Of a stretch of DNA of 64,000 nt, positions 43,739 through 52,459 are shown piece after piece. Location: NCBI RefSeq assembly GCF_021129305.1, contig NZ_JAJOMB010000018.1, positions 124,001-188,000 on the forward strand, read 5' to 3'. Positions within the stretch are counted from its first letter, which is position 1, and each line of letters begins with the position of its first letter. Both the position numbers and the translations under genes were made by a program. The notes below the pieces were generated by a model. It saw only the letters and a list, made by a program, of their open reading frames with translations, searched no databases and had not been told where the DNA came from. The DNA comes from Kineosporia babensis (GTDB taxonomy: Bacteria > Actinomycetota > Actinomycetes > Actinomycetales > Kineosporiaceae).

Positions 43739-46700
43739 CGGATTCCTCCAGCAGGTCGATCTGGTAGCCGAACAGAGGTGCAAAGCGCCGCAGGCGGGAG
43801 ATGACGGTTTGGACCGGGTCCCCGACCTCCTCGACGCAGCGCGCGAGGTGCGAGCGGGAGACGTTTCCGGACAGCACCGGTGCCTGGCCGTCCAGGTACT
43901 CGGTGATCACCAGAAGGTCCTGCCAGAAGACGATCTGGTCGTCGCAGGCCTGCGCCGGGTACTGTAGTTCGACTCCGAACGGGGTGAAACGGGCCAGCCG
44001 CTGGTGCGCCTGGGACAGGGTCCAGCCGTACCGGCCGGCGATCTGCACCAGATGCAGCGCTGTCACCTCGCCCAGAGTCGACTCGATACCGAACTGGTCC
44101 ACCTGCTGCAGGATCTCGGCGTCGTGACGGTCGGCGGGCCGGTCGGTCAGCATGGCTTGCTGGGCCTGGTCGAGCTCGGGCAGGTGGGCTCCGAGCGCCC
44201 GCCCTGGTTCCAGCCGTTCGAGGTATTCGGCGATCGAAAGACGATGGTAAAGAGCCGTATCCGCGAGTCGCATCGGGTTCAGCGACCAGGAGAGGCCAGG
44301 CAGGCGGGGTTGTCCGTAGTGTGGTTCATCAGTGAGCACGTCGAGATCGAGATCGCGGCCATGAAGGGTCGAGCTCCGAACCGCTTCGGGCAGATCGGGT
44401 ATGCAGGTGGCAGGTAGCACCTTGGTCAGAGTCTCGAAGGCTTCGGCCACCGAGCAGTCGAACATGCTACTTGTGTCGACCACCTCTGCCGCGGAGACGA
44501 CATGCTGCTCGGCGAGAATGGTGGCGAGGCGGCCGTACCGGCCGAGTTGCCTTTCGAAGTCAGGTTTGTGGCACGAACCGATGCGGCGCAGAACTCTGCT
44601 CAGCCCTTGCCACCCCGTGACCACTTCGGCCTGGTCCCGATGGTAGTCGGTGGTCACCAAGTGGTCCGCGATCAGGTCGTTTTCGTCTGGGGTGAGCTCC
44701 GGGCCGTCGAGTTGGCTGGGTTCGGGGAGATTGAGGAATCCCATTGAGCGCAGACGTTCCAGACCGTCGACGATCTCATCGACCGTGTGCTTCAGTCGGA
44801 CTGCGAGCAGATAGATATGCAGCTGCGTCAGCTGATCGCCCGCGTTCTCGACGAACTCCAGCGCAGCACGCTCGATGTCCGACATATCTGGCGGGTACTT
44901 TTCCCGGCCCACTACCCGAAAACCTAGCGGCGCGAAGAGGTCGTAGCGCTCCAGCACCTCGCCGACGGTGCAACTCAGGTCGACGGCGAGTCGCAGCACC
45001 TGGATGGGCCGGACGGCCAGCGACATGGTCAGCTCATGACTTCTGTACAAGCCGGTGAGTGCCTTGACATCTGCGTCGTCGCAGACCCGTTCGAGAAGTT
45101 CGGTTCCAGCTCCTTCGAGGGGTGAGATCCACCCTACCGGAACGAGTTCCCGCGACCGCTTCACCACCTCTCCGAGCGATGCCTGCAAATTCCGGGACAC
45201 CTTGGCCAGGTGCCCGGCCAACGCCGTCCGGCGCTCCTGCCCCGGCGGAGACCAGGCCAGCACCGCAGGCAGCAGAGCTGCGTTCTCCGTCTGCTCCGGC
45301 AGGTCGGTGTCGCGGTCGACGAAGCGGTGGTGACGCACAGGCGGCAGTTCGCGGGCCGAGCTGAGGTCGAGCCCGACCACTGCGTAGCGGCGTAGTCTGC
45401 GCAGCAGTTGGACCGGGGTCTCCACTTCGTCGACGAGGACGTCGACCAGTTCAAGCGCGTGCGGTCTTCCCACCCGGACGGTGCCCCTGCCGGTGAGGGC
45501 CGCATCCCAGAGTCTGGTCAGCAGCACGCCGTCGATCGGCCCGGGCACGGCGAATCCGTCGGTCTCAGCGGCCATGGCCAGGCCCCGGCCGGTCAGCGCC
45601 GACGAGAGACCCGACCAGACAGCAGCCCGCCAGGTCGGTAGCCATTGGTCGGAGGCATCGAAAGACGGTCCGGTCCGGCCGTCCAGAATGTACTCGTCCA
45701 AGGGGAGGCACCCGACCCGCAACGCCGGCGCGGGGCGGGCATTGCCCCAGGGCGGCTCGACCGGAAAGGTCTTTTCGGCCTGGGCCAGCCCTTGGTAGAT
45801 CTTCTCGGCCACGACCGGCATGCTCTCGCTGACCTGCCACAACCACGACAGGGTGAGCCGACCCCAGTCGAGCACCGTCGGCAACGAGTCATCGATCTGC
45901 TGATCCACCCAAGCCTGGTCCCACGCCTGCAGAGTGTTCCGGTCGACACTGAACTGCGGCACATGCTTGTCGCGCAGGTTCACCACCAGGCCGTACCGCT
46001 CCTCGTTGGTGCGAATGCCATCGGCGAGCAGGGCGCCCACGCCGTCGACCCACCACAGGTCGTCCTTGTACTGCCTTTGCGAGCTCACTCCTGGCAGCGT
46101 GTGCAGTTCGCCCGGGACCCAGATATCCTTCGTGTTCCCTTCCTGCGCCTCGACGCGAAACTCCGATACCCACAGAAATTCACGCAGGCTGCGCGCGGCG
46201 AACAGTTCCTCGTCCAGGTTCAGGTACAGCCGGATGATCGTGCCTCCCATCGGAAGTCGCTTCCGGTCCGCCTTGCTGATCTGGAAAAGGCTTCCGCTGC
46301 TGGCGATCTGCGCCTTCACCTCGGGGCCCTCGGGATCGCCGTCCGGGTCGACCGGCCGGGTCCAGATCTCGATCTCCTCGGCGATCATGAAGTAGCTGAA
46401 CACCCCCACCCCGAACTGGCTGTTCGGGATCAGCCGTAGCGGAGGTTTCAGAGCGCTCCACTTCGCCTGCTCCATCCGGAACTGGGCGCGGTGCACGAAG
46501 CGGTCTCCGGCGCTGGCGAAGGTGTACCGCAGCACGTCCTCGCTCATCCCGACCCCGTTGTCCTCGCACTCGATGTACGCCCGGCCGGTCTCGTCGCGGT
46601 CCTGCCGGAAGACGATCGTGCCCTCCCAGGGGGCCACCCGGTTACCAGTTCTGTCGCAGTACTCCCGCCGCACGTTGCGGTACCGGCATGCGTCTAGCGC

Positions 46701-48599
46701 ATTCTGGTAGAGCTCGCGAAGGGCGAGCTTCGGGTCGCCGTAGAGCTGGCGTCCCATCAGCAGTTCGCGGATCTTGTCGTCGGAAATTCGGAACCGGGGC
46801 AGGCTTTTGTCGAACATTGGCTGGCCGTCGGCATCCACAGCGGGCCGAAGCATGGAGCGGAGCTCCTGGGGGCGACTCTCGGTCAGGCCTGGGTCCGGCT
46901 CCAGGCCGGCGAAGACCGTGGTGGTGCTGCGCACGCGTTTGAACACCTCGGTCAGCGCGGCGTAGATCGCCGCGTGGTCGCACCCCGGCGCATTGAGGGT
47001 GATGGTGTTGTCCTGGCGGGTCCAGCGGGTCTGCCTCAGCGCCGCCTGCACGGTGGGAACCGATACCTCAGAGCTGATTCCGATGTGGTCGACCACGACG
47101 GAGGGCATGCGCCGCGGATCGGCGGCCATCGCCCCGGACAGGACCAGGAACCCGGCCAGGGCCCGGAACCTCGAGTCGAAGGCCGTGCTCCTGACCTTCT
47201 CCAGCAGGGGGCTGTCGGTGGGATCCGCGTCCACGCACTGGCTCAGTACCTGGAACATCAGCGCTGTCTCATGGCCACTGACCGCGCCTGGGGCGGTTGC
47301 GCTCACCTTCGTGACCAGATCCTTGCAGAGCGCCTGCACGGTGGCGTCCTTGGCCGGGGCCGGGCGTTCGGCCAGCCAGCGGTGCACCAGCCACAGCGCG
47401 AGAGCGTCGCGGGCCACGAGGTGATCGCGCTTGGCCAGTCCCTCGGCCCGTCGGCGGACATGCTCGTGCAGGCCGTGCGTGAGTTCCAGATCATGCCGGG
47501 CACCCTCGTCGTACCGTCGGGTGAAGTCGTCGGGGCTGATCTCACCGGCATCGACCAATCCGTTTCCCAGCGTGACCTCCCGGATGAACGGTGCGCTGAT
47601 CACGGCGGCCAGTTCCAGGCCGGAGAGCAGGGCGGTCTGCGGCAGGCAGGCCTCGAGGGCACCGAGCACCCGGACCGGGTAGTTCTGGTCGCTCCACTCG
47701 TCCTTCATCCCGGACCGGAGCTTGAAGCGTTCCTGCGAACGGCTCCAGCGTTCGGCGCAGGATCCAACCGTCGCCTGGACTGCGCGCTTGATCTCCTCGA
47801 CGGCGGGGGCGGGCAGAGCGGTGCGCTTCCAGAGGTCGGTGTTGCTGGCGGCATTGCGCCAGGCGTCCCCCACCTTGTCGCCCTCGCAGATCAGGATCTC
47901 CTCAGGCGGCCCTGGAACGTTGGAGGCGATGGCCCGAACCGGCGTCTGGCGTTGTGCTCCGTCGCCCCGGTACGTGCGGGCCATCTGGGTCTCCACCGCG
48001 CGGAAGACCGCGTCGAGGGTGCGGGCGGAATGACGCCGGTCCAGCGTCTCGGCGAAGGCCTTGGTGAAGTGGCTTCCTTCCGGGCTGAAGCGTGCGCTCT
48101 CGCCCACCAGACAGCTGTTGATCACGACCAGCGAGCCCTTGGGAGGTGAGGGGAGCCCTTCGTTGACCACCATCGGTTCGGTCAGTGGCTGACTGCGACA
48201 GGCGTCGGCGACGATCAGCACCAGGCGTGCCCGGCAGGCCCGGAGATCGCGGGGGACCACCGGGACCAGATCGTCGGGGTAGGGGCCGTTCGGGCCGGCG
48301 TAGGCGTCCTGTGGCACCAGGTAGCCGCGGCCGTCGATCACCACGCCGTGGCCGGAGAAGTAGATCAGCAGGACGCCGTTCTCGGGGGCCTGCTCGAGGG
48401 CCTGCCGGATCTTGCGCTGGATCCGTCCCGCGGTGGGCTGCTCATCGCCGAGACCGAACGGTTCGACCTGGTACTCACCCTCACGCAGGACCCGGGTCAT
48501 CAGCCCGAGATCGGCCCGGACCGGCTCGTCCAGTGAGCTGAACCTGTCCTGGTCGTCGTAGGCCGGCACACCGATCAGCAAGGCTGTTCGCTGTTCCAC
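43731..48599 (-). CDS. Caspase-like protease / HSP90-type ATPase / winged-helix repeat protein
   Basis: This 1622-aa multidomain protein appears to be the core of a conflict system. Residues ~1-240 form a caspase-like domain: LLIYFSGHGVV with the catalytic His84, and LVLIVADACRS with Cys134. A helical region follows. Residues ~600-1000 form a GHKL/HSP90-type ATPase: RELYQNALDACR (Glu629, Asn633, Asp636), ECEDNGVGMS (Asp680, Gly682, Gly684) and NSQFGVGVFSYF (Gly730, Gly732). Residues ~1230-1610 contain about five winged-helix-like units, such as VDEIVDGLERLRSMGF and SQAHQRLARFTPFG. I chose GTG 48599, with AAAGGA upstream. There is no signal peptide. The ATPase could gate the protease upon infection or stress. 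Confidence 0.85.
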   Translation of the reverse strand: MEQRTALLIGVPAYDDQDRFSSLDEPVRADLGLMTRVLREGEYQVEPFGLGDEQPTAGRIQRKIRQALEQAPENGVLLIYFSGHGVVIDGRGYLVPQDAYAGPNGPYPDDLVPVVPRDLRACRARLVLIVADACRSQPLTEPMVVNEGLPSPPKGSLVVINSCLVGESARFSPEGSHFTKAFAETLDRRHSARTLDAVFRAVETQMARTYRGDGAQRQTPVRAIASNVPGPPEEILICEGDKVGDAWRNAASNTDLWKRTALPAPAVEEIKRAVQATVGSCAERWSRSQERFKLRSGMKDEWSDQNYPVRVLGALEACLPQTALLSGLELAAVISAPFIREVTLGNGLVDAGEISPDDFTRRYDEGARHDLELTHGLHEHVRRRAEGLAKRDHLVARDALALWLVHRWLAERPAPAKDATVQALCKDLVTKVSATAPGAVSGHETALMFQVLSQCVDADPTDSPLLEKVRSTAFDSRFRALAGFLVLSGAMAADPRRMPSVVVDHIGISSEVSVPTVQAALRQTRWTRQDNTITLNAPGCDHAAIYAALTEVFKRVRSTTTVFAGLEPDPGLTESRPQELRSMLRPAVDADGQPMFDKSLPRFRISDDKIRELLMGRQLYGDPKLALRELYQNALDACRYRNVRREYCDRTGNRVAPWEGTIVFRQDRDETGRAYIECEDNGVGMSEDVLRYTFASAGDRFVHRAQFRMEQAKWSALKPPLRLIPNSQFGVGVFSYFMIAEEIEIWTRPVDPDGDPEGPEVKAQIASSGSLFQISKADRKRLPMGGTIIRLYLNLDEELFAARSLREFLWVSEFRVEAQEGNTKDIWVPGELHTLPGVSSQRQYKDDLWWVDGVGALLADGIRTNEERYGLVVNLRDKHVPQFSVDRNTLQAWDQAWVDQQIDDSLPTVLDWGRLTLSWLWQVSESMPVVAEKIYQGLAQAEKTFPVEPPWGNARPAPALRVGCLPLDEYILDGRTGPSFDASDQWLPTWRAAVWSGLSSALTGRGLAMAAETDGFAVPGPIDGVLLTRLWDAALTGRGTVRVGRPHALELVDVLVDEVETPVQLLRRLRRYAVVGLDLSSARELPPVRHHRFVDRDTDLPEQTENAALLPAVLAWSPPGQERRTALAGHLAKVSRNLQASLGEVVKRSRELVPVGWISPLEGAGTELLERVCDDADVKALTGLYRSHELTMSLAVRPIQVLRLAVDLSCTVGEVLERYDLFAPLGFRVVGREKYPPDMSDIERAALEFVENAGDQLTQLHIYLLAVRLKHTVDEIVDGLERLRSMGFLNLPEPSQLDGPELTPDENDLIADHLVTTDYHRDQAEVVTGWQGLSRVLRRIGSCHKPDFERQLGRYGRLATILAEQHVVSAAEVVDTSSMFDCSVAEAFETLTKVLPATCIPDLPEAVRSSTLHGRDLDLDVLTDEPHYGQPRLPGLSWSLNPMRLADTALYHRLSIAEYLERLEPGRALGAHLPELDQAQQAMLTDRPADRHDAEILQQVDQFGIESTLGEVTALHLVQIAGRYGWTLSQAHQRLARFTPFGVELQYPAQACDDQIVFWQDLLVITEYLDGQAPVLSGNVSRSHLARCVEEVGDPVQTVISRLRRFAPLFGYQIDLLEESDD

Positions 48600-48802
48600 A
48601 ACTGTGTCCTTTCGGTGCTCCGAAGACCAGTGAGCAGGGAGCCGCCCGTGCCGATAGTGCCTCACGAAAGCGATACAAGGTGTCCGATTCGAGAAAAGTG
48701 GCCATTTTGCCATGTCGGCCGGGTGGTGTGAGCCCGGCGGTCCTGGCCAGCTAGGATCCATTGGCTCGAAATCATCCGATCCCGGAACGGAACCGCGCGA
48801 CC
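48600..48802. promoter_or_regulatory. Divergent region between the caspase-HSP90 operon and UppP
   Basis: About 200 bases that should hold promoters for both directions. I see no clear palindrome or riboswitch. Confidence 0.3.
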
Positions 48803-49678
48803 TTGAGTTGGTTCGAATCCATCATTCTTGGGCTGGTGCAGGGACTCACCGAATTCCTGCCCATCTCCTCCAGCGCGCATCTGCGGCTGACCGCCGCGTT
48901 CTCCGGCTGGGACGACCCGGGCGCGCTGTTCACCGCGATCACCCAGATCGGTACCGAGACCGCGATCCTGATCTACTTCCGCCAGGACATCTTCGCCATC
49001 GTCACCACCTGGTGTCGCTCCCTGGTGAACCGGGGCCTGCGCAGCGACCCCAACGCCCGGATGGGCTGGTTGCTGATCATCGGCTCACTCCCGATCGGCG
49101 TCCTCGGCCTGACCCTGCAGGACCAGATCGAGGGCCCGTTTCGGGACCTGCGGATCACCGCGACGATGTTGATCGTGATGGGACTCGTGCTGGGCCTCGC
49201 CGATCGGCGGGCAGGGGACGCGGTGGTGATCGGACGGCATGCCGCTCCGGGCAGGCGTAAGGAGCTGCAGGACCTGACCGTGCGGGACGGCCTGATCTAC
49301 GGGTTCTGTCAGGCGCTGGCACTGGTTCCTGGGGTCTCCCGGTCCGGCGCTACCACCAGCGGCGGATTGTTCATGGGATACAGCCGGGCGGCCGCCGCCC
49401 GCTACGCCTTCCTGCTGGCAGTGCCCGCGGTGATGGCCTCCGGGCTGTTCTCGATCAGCGAGGCGCTGGACGACCCGGACGTCACCTGGGGGCCGACCTT
49501 GCTGGCCACGGTGATCTCGTTCGCGGTGGGGTACGCGGTGATCGCCTGGTTCATGAAGTTCATCGAGACCAAGAGCTTCATGCCGTTCGTGATCTACCGG
49601 GTTGTTCTCGGTGTGGTGATCATCGCGCTGGTCAGCTTTGGTGTGATCGAGCCGCTGGCGGGTGAGCACACCGGCTGA
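48803..49678 (+). CDS. uppP: Undecaprenyl-diphosphate phosphatase
   Basis: This 291-aa membrane enzyme recycles the C55 lipid carrier for cell-wall synthesis and can give bacitracin resistance. Both family motifs are present: GLVQGLTEFLPISSSAHL with the catalytic Glu/Ser region, and PGVSRSGATTSGGLFMG. About eight spans are expected. I chose the TTG at 48803 (LSWFESIILG in the usual position); a TTG at 48761 would add 14 residues. It is probably core genome rather than part of the accessory zone. Confidence 0.93.
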   Translation: MSWFESIILGLVQGLTEFLPISSSAHLRLTAAFSGWDDPGALFTAITQIGTETAILIYFRQDIFAIVTTWCRSLVNRGLRSDPNARMGWLLIIGSLPIGVLGLTLQDQIEGPFRDLRITATMLIVMGLVLGLADRRAGDAVVIGRHAAPGRRKELQDLTVRDGLIYGFCQALALVPGVSRSGATTSGGLFMGYSRAAAARYAFLLAVPAVMASGLFSISEALDDPDVTWGPTLLATVISFAVGYAVIAWFMKFIETKSFMPFVIYRVVLGVVIIALVSFGVIEPLAGEHTG

Positions 49679-49886
49679 GGCAGGGCTGGGTGGGCAGGAG
49701 GGTCGCCCGGCATCTCAGGGGGACTGTCCGGGGTTTCCGGACAGTCCCCCTTGGCAACCAGCCCATCCGGCTAACTGAGCGGCGTTGGTTTTAGTGGTGC
49801 TCGTCATGTAGGTCGGATGCGTGAGAGAGCGGACCGAGGGCGCCTCTGGCTGAGAAGTACCCCGGACCCAGCTAGTGTCCAAGACG
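49679..49886. other. Junction stretch after UppP
   Basis: Contains hairpin repeat E copy 2 at 49720-49748 and then about 140 bases with no recognised feature before direct repeat A begins. Confidence 0.5.
49720..49748. repeat. 29-nt hairpin repeat E, copy 2
   Basis: Identical to 42744-42772 over 29 bases. Here it sits 41 bases after UppP, where it could also act as its terminator, and 138 bases before direct repeat A. Confidence 0.85.
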
Positions 49887-49980
49887 GCTGGTGCCTGTCC
49901 TGTGCGAACTCGTCGAACGCCGTCGGGAACGAGAGGACGTCCTGCCGGTCGTTCCCGAGATGGAGCCGGTGACGGTGTAA
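49887..49980 (+). pseudogene. C-terminal remnant of an RND pump gene
   Basis: The frame reads LVPVLCELVERRREREDVLP, then VVPEMEPVTV and a stop. It aligns with the last 30 residues of the intact pump at 25.0-28.1 kb with about six substitutions. Nothing of the gene precedes it. Confidence 0.75.
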
Positions 49981-49988
49981 ACCAACGC

Positions 49989-50023
49989 ACCGGGTGAGCA
50001 GGTCTGGATCCTGCTCACCCGGT
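49989..50023. terminator. Hairpin between RND remnant and Fic gene
   Basis: Arms 49989-50002 and 50010-50023 are the same 14-bp sequence as the terminator at 28096-28130. The loop differs. It should end Fic transcription. Confidence 0.8.
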
Positions 50024-51153
50024 TAGGGCCGGTACGGATCGGTGAGGATCATCGGTGTCCGGGCGGTCTGCAGTGCCTGCTCCGGAAATTGTGGCCCCGC
50101 CACATAAGTGCGGGCCCGCGTGCGGCCGGAAGCAACCAGCACCCCGAGCTCGCCCAGATCCCGAAGATCGCGCTGGGCCTGGTGCGTGCTCAGCCCTTCG
50201 GCCAGTTCGTAGCCGGCCCGGCGAACCCGGCCGGTCATGGCCACATCGTGCAGGGCGGAGACGGTGCGCGAGTCCAGACCCAGGGCGGCGACCGCGGTCT
50301 CCAGTTGTTCCCACACTGCTGCCGAGCGGTCCCAGCGTCCCTGAACCGTTTGCGCCTGCTGGTGATAGGCGAGCAGGTTGAACCGGATCCAGTCGCTGAC
50401 GTCCTGGTCCGGTCGGTACTGGGGTCCGCGGGCATTGAGCAGTTGGTAGTACTGCCAGGTGTTGCCGGGACGGCCGAGCCAGGCCTCGATGGAGGAGAAC
50501 TCCGGGGCCAGGACCCCCTCGCGGGCGATCAGCAGGGTCTGCAGGGAGCGGGACATCCGGCCGTTGCCGTCGGACCAGGGGTGGATCGAGACCAGATCCA
50601 GGTGGGCCATGGCGGCCCGGACCAGGGGCGGCGCCTGGCTGTCCGCGTTCAGCCAGTCGACGAGTTCGTTCATGAGGTCGGGTAGCTGCTGGACGTCGGG
50701 CGCGGTGTAGGCGGCGACCGAGGCATCGCGTGGGTCGGTCACATAGACCGGCCCGGGACGCCATTGGCCGGCTGGGCGCCGCGGGGTGTGCCGGTGCCCC
50801 TGGAGCATCCAGTGCATGGCGTTCAGCAGGCCCTTGTCGTACCGGAAATCGCTGACGTCGTGCAGAGTCTGGATGTACGTCATCATCCGCTGGTAGGCCA
50901 GGGTCTCTTCCCGGTCCTCGGCCGAGACCTCGACGTCGCGTTCGCCGGCTATCAGGTCCTGGGCATCGATGGTCGAGACCTTGAAGCCCTCGATCGTGTT
51001 GGAGGCGGCGTCGGCGGTCAGGTACTTGCGCAGGCCGTCCAGCCAAGGAACGGAAGCACCTTGCACAAGACGACGAAGGTGTTCCCGCATCGCGTCGATC
51101 TCGGCCAGGACGCGGAGGTCGTCCTTCGTCAGGCCCGGAACGGGGAACAGCAT
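50023..51153 (-). CDS. Fic-domain AMP transferase with N-terminal inhibitory motif
   Basis: This 376-aa protein has the Fic active-site loop HPWSDGNGRMSR at about residue 190 (HPFxxGNGR pattern), so transfer of AMP from ATP to protein hydroxyls is expected. Residues ~50-57 read SNTIEGF, the inhibitory S/T-x-x-x-E-G/N helix of class II Fic proteins that blocks the ATP site until released. The C-terminus has a winged-helix-like part (THQAQRDLRDLGELGVL). It is alone, with no separate antitoxin. Its 3' end defines direct repeat A. Confidence 0.9.
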   Translation of the reverse strand: MLFPVPGLTKDDLRVLAEIDAMREHLRRLVQGASVPWLDGLRKYLTADAASNTIEGFKVSTIDAQDLIAGERDVEVSAEDREETLAYQRMMTYIQTLHDVSDFRYDKGLLNAMHWMLQGHRHTPRRPAGQWRPGPVYVTDPRDASVAAYTAPDVQQLPDLMNELVDWLNADSQAPPLVRAAMAHLDLVSIHPWSDGNGRMSRSLQTLLIAREGVLAPEFSSIEAWLGRPGNTWQYYQLLNARGPQYRPDQDVSDWIRFNLLAYHQQAQTVQGRWDRSAAVWEQLETAVAALGLDSRTVSALHDVAMTGRVRRAGYELAEGLSTHQAQRDLRDLGELGVLVASGRTRARTYVAGPQFPEQALQTARTPMILTDPYRP

Positions 51154-51170
51154 GTCCTTACCCTAAGTGC

Positions 51171-52258
51171 GAGGTGGTGCCGGGCTGCGCGGGCCGGGGC
51201 GGGCGCCTTCCCGGCGCCCGCCCCGGTCACGAGAAGGCGATCAGGCTCCGATCAGCCCATCGAACTCCCCACGCTTCGCGCCGGCCAACCACGAGGCGAA
51301 ACCGGCCGGGGCCGACCGTAGCGTCGGACCCGCGCCGTTGGCCTTGGTGTCGCGAATCTCGACAGCCCCTCCAGTGCAGCGCATCTCAACGCACTCATTG
51401 TCCGGTCCGCTCCTGCTGGCCTTCACCCATGCCGAAGGATCGGGGGTAGGGGTCATTACGCAAACTCCTTCATCGGGATGGATCTGTTCCGCAGGTCCTG
51501 GAACATCGAGGCGAACCGTGATACCTGTTCTCGTGATTCCAAATAGTGTGCTGCTACCTGGTTCTCGGTGTAAACGACACTGGGTTCGTTCCTGCTTGCA
51601 AACTCCAGCAGAATGAAGGCGCCAGACATCCAGCGGTGCAGACCGGCCGAGAACGGCCACACCCGAATGTCCGCCACGTCATCGGAGTCAAGTTCCCGCA
51701 GACTGCTGATCTGACCGGACAGAACACTCCGGGAGCCCACAGCCACTCGTAGTGCCGCCTCGTGGATCACGAAACCGAGCCGGGGAGCGGACTCGCGATC
51801 CAGAAGTCGTTCCTGCCTCTCAAGTCGAAACCGGAGCAGGCTCTCCCGCTTCGCCGAGGGTAGTTCGTCGGCCAGATCGATGACGCTTCGCGCGTAGTCC
51901 TCGGTCTGAAGCAGTCCAGGAACTTTCTCCACGCTGTAGCTGAGGATCGTGCAGGCGTTTGCTTCCAGATCCGCCAGCATCGACAGGTCACTCGGAATCA
52001 TGTCGAGGTAATTGTCTGTCCAGCCACGCGTTTTCGCCCCGCGAGAGAGCAAGACCATGTCATCAATGCTCTTGCGGTCCAGGCCATACGTGAAGCCCAG
52101 TGCCTGCACATCGGCAGGCTTGGCGGCCGTACGCCCCGACTCAATGCGGTAGATCTTCGTGACATCGCAGTCAAGGGCCGTAGCGGCGTCTTCCTGACTG
52201 CGCCCTGCCGCGACGCGCGCAGCCCGTAACCGCTCCGACAAGCGACGCTGAGCCAGCG
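51171..52258. repeat. Large direct repeat C, copy 2 (XRE/DUF397 unit)
   Basis: Diverged copy of 41609-42743, with an intact XRE gene. Confidence 0.8.
51241..51456 (-). CDS. DUF397 protein, copy 2
   Basis: This 71-aa protein is nearly the same as copy 1 (about eleven differences). It starts at ATG 51456, overlapping the XRE stop by one base (TAATG). It is the small partner of the WhiJ-type regulator just upstream. Confidence 0.92.
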   Translation of the reverse strand: MTPTPDPSAWVKASRSGPDNECVEMRCTGGAVEIRDTKANGAGPTLRSAPAGFASWLAGAKRGEFDGLIGA

Positions 52259-52289
52259 TCGGAGCAACAACCTGGTTCGATCGTGACAT
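51456..52289 (-). CDS. XRE-family regulator (WhiJ type), copy 2, intact
   Basis: This 277-aa regulator has an N-terminal HTH (LAQRRLSERLRAARVAAGRS, then QEDAATALDCDVTKIYRIESG) and a C-terminal ligand-type domain with PGLLQTEDYARSV and IRVWPFSAGLHRWMSGAF. The ATG at 52289 follows a GGGGTG element. It is divergent from a small gene, and a long inverted repeat lies between them as a likely operator. In Streptomyces such pairs affect development, acting with a DUF397 partner. Confidence 0.92.
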   Translation of the reverse strand: MSRSNQVVAPTLAQRRLSERLRAARVAAGRSQEDAATALDCDVTKIYRIESGRTAAKPADVQALGFTYGLDRKSIDDMVLLSRGAKTRGWTDNYLDMIPSDLSMLADLEANACTILSYSVEKVPGLLQTEDYARSVIDLADELPSAKRESLLRFRLERQERLLDRESAPRLGFVIHEAALRVAVGSRSVLSGQISSLRELDSDDVADIRVWPFSAGLHRWMSGAFILLEFASRNEPSVVYTENQVAAHYLESREQVSRFASMFQDLRNRSIPMKEFA

Positions 52290-52342
52290 CACCCCGTGCC
52301 CCTTCGATTCGTCCCCGTAGGCCACTTCCAGTGTGACGCAAT

Positions 52343-52379
52343 AACCCTGCAAAACACTACGTGCGCCATTTGCAGGGTT
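52343..52379. promoter_or_regulatory. Inverted repeat between XRE copy 2 and a small gene
   Basis: AACCCTGCAAA at 52343-52353 pairs perfectly with TTTGCAGGGTT at 52369-52379, 15 bases apart. It lies 54-90 bases from the XRE start and 80 bases from the opposite gene, an apt position for an autoregulatory operator. Confidence 0.6.
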
Positions 52380-52459
52380 CCCTTCACAGTTGCCACTGGG
52401 GCGACCTCAAGGTTGCCCTCAGTTCAACCCAGCTATCGCGACGAAACGGGGACCTGAGA

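Larger units (their letters stand above)
49887..50062. repeat. Direct repeat A, right copy
   Basis: Matches 27996-28173. It contains the RND tail remnant, the hairpin and the true end of the Fic gene, the mirror image of the left copy's content. Confidence 0.85.
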
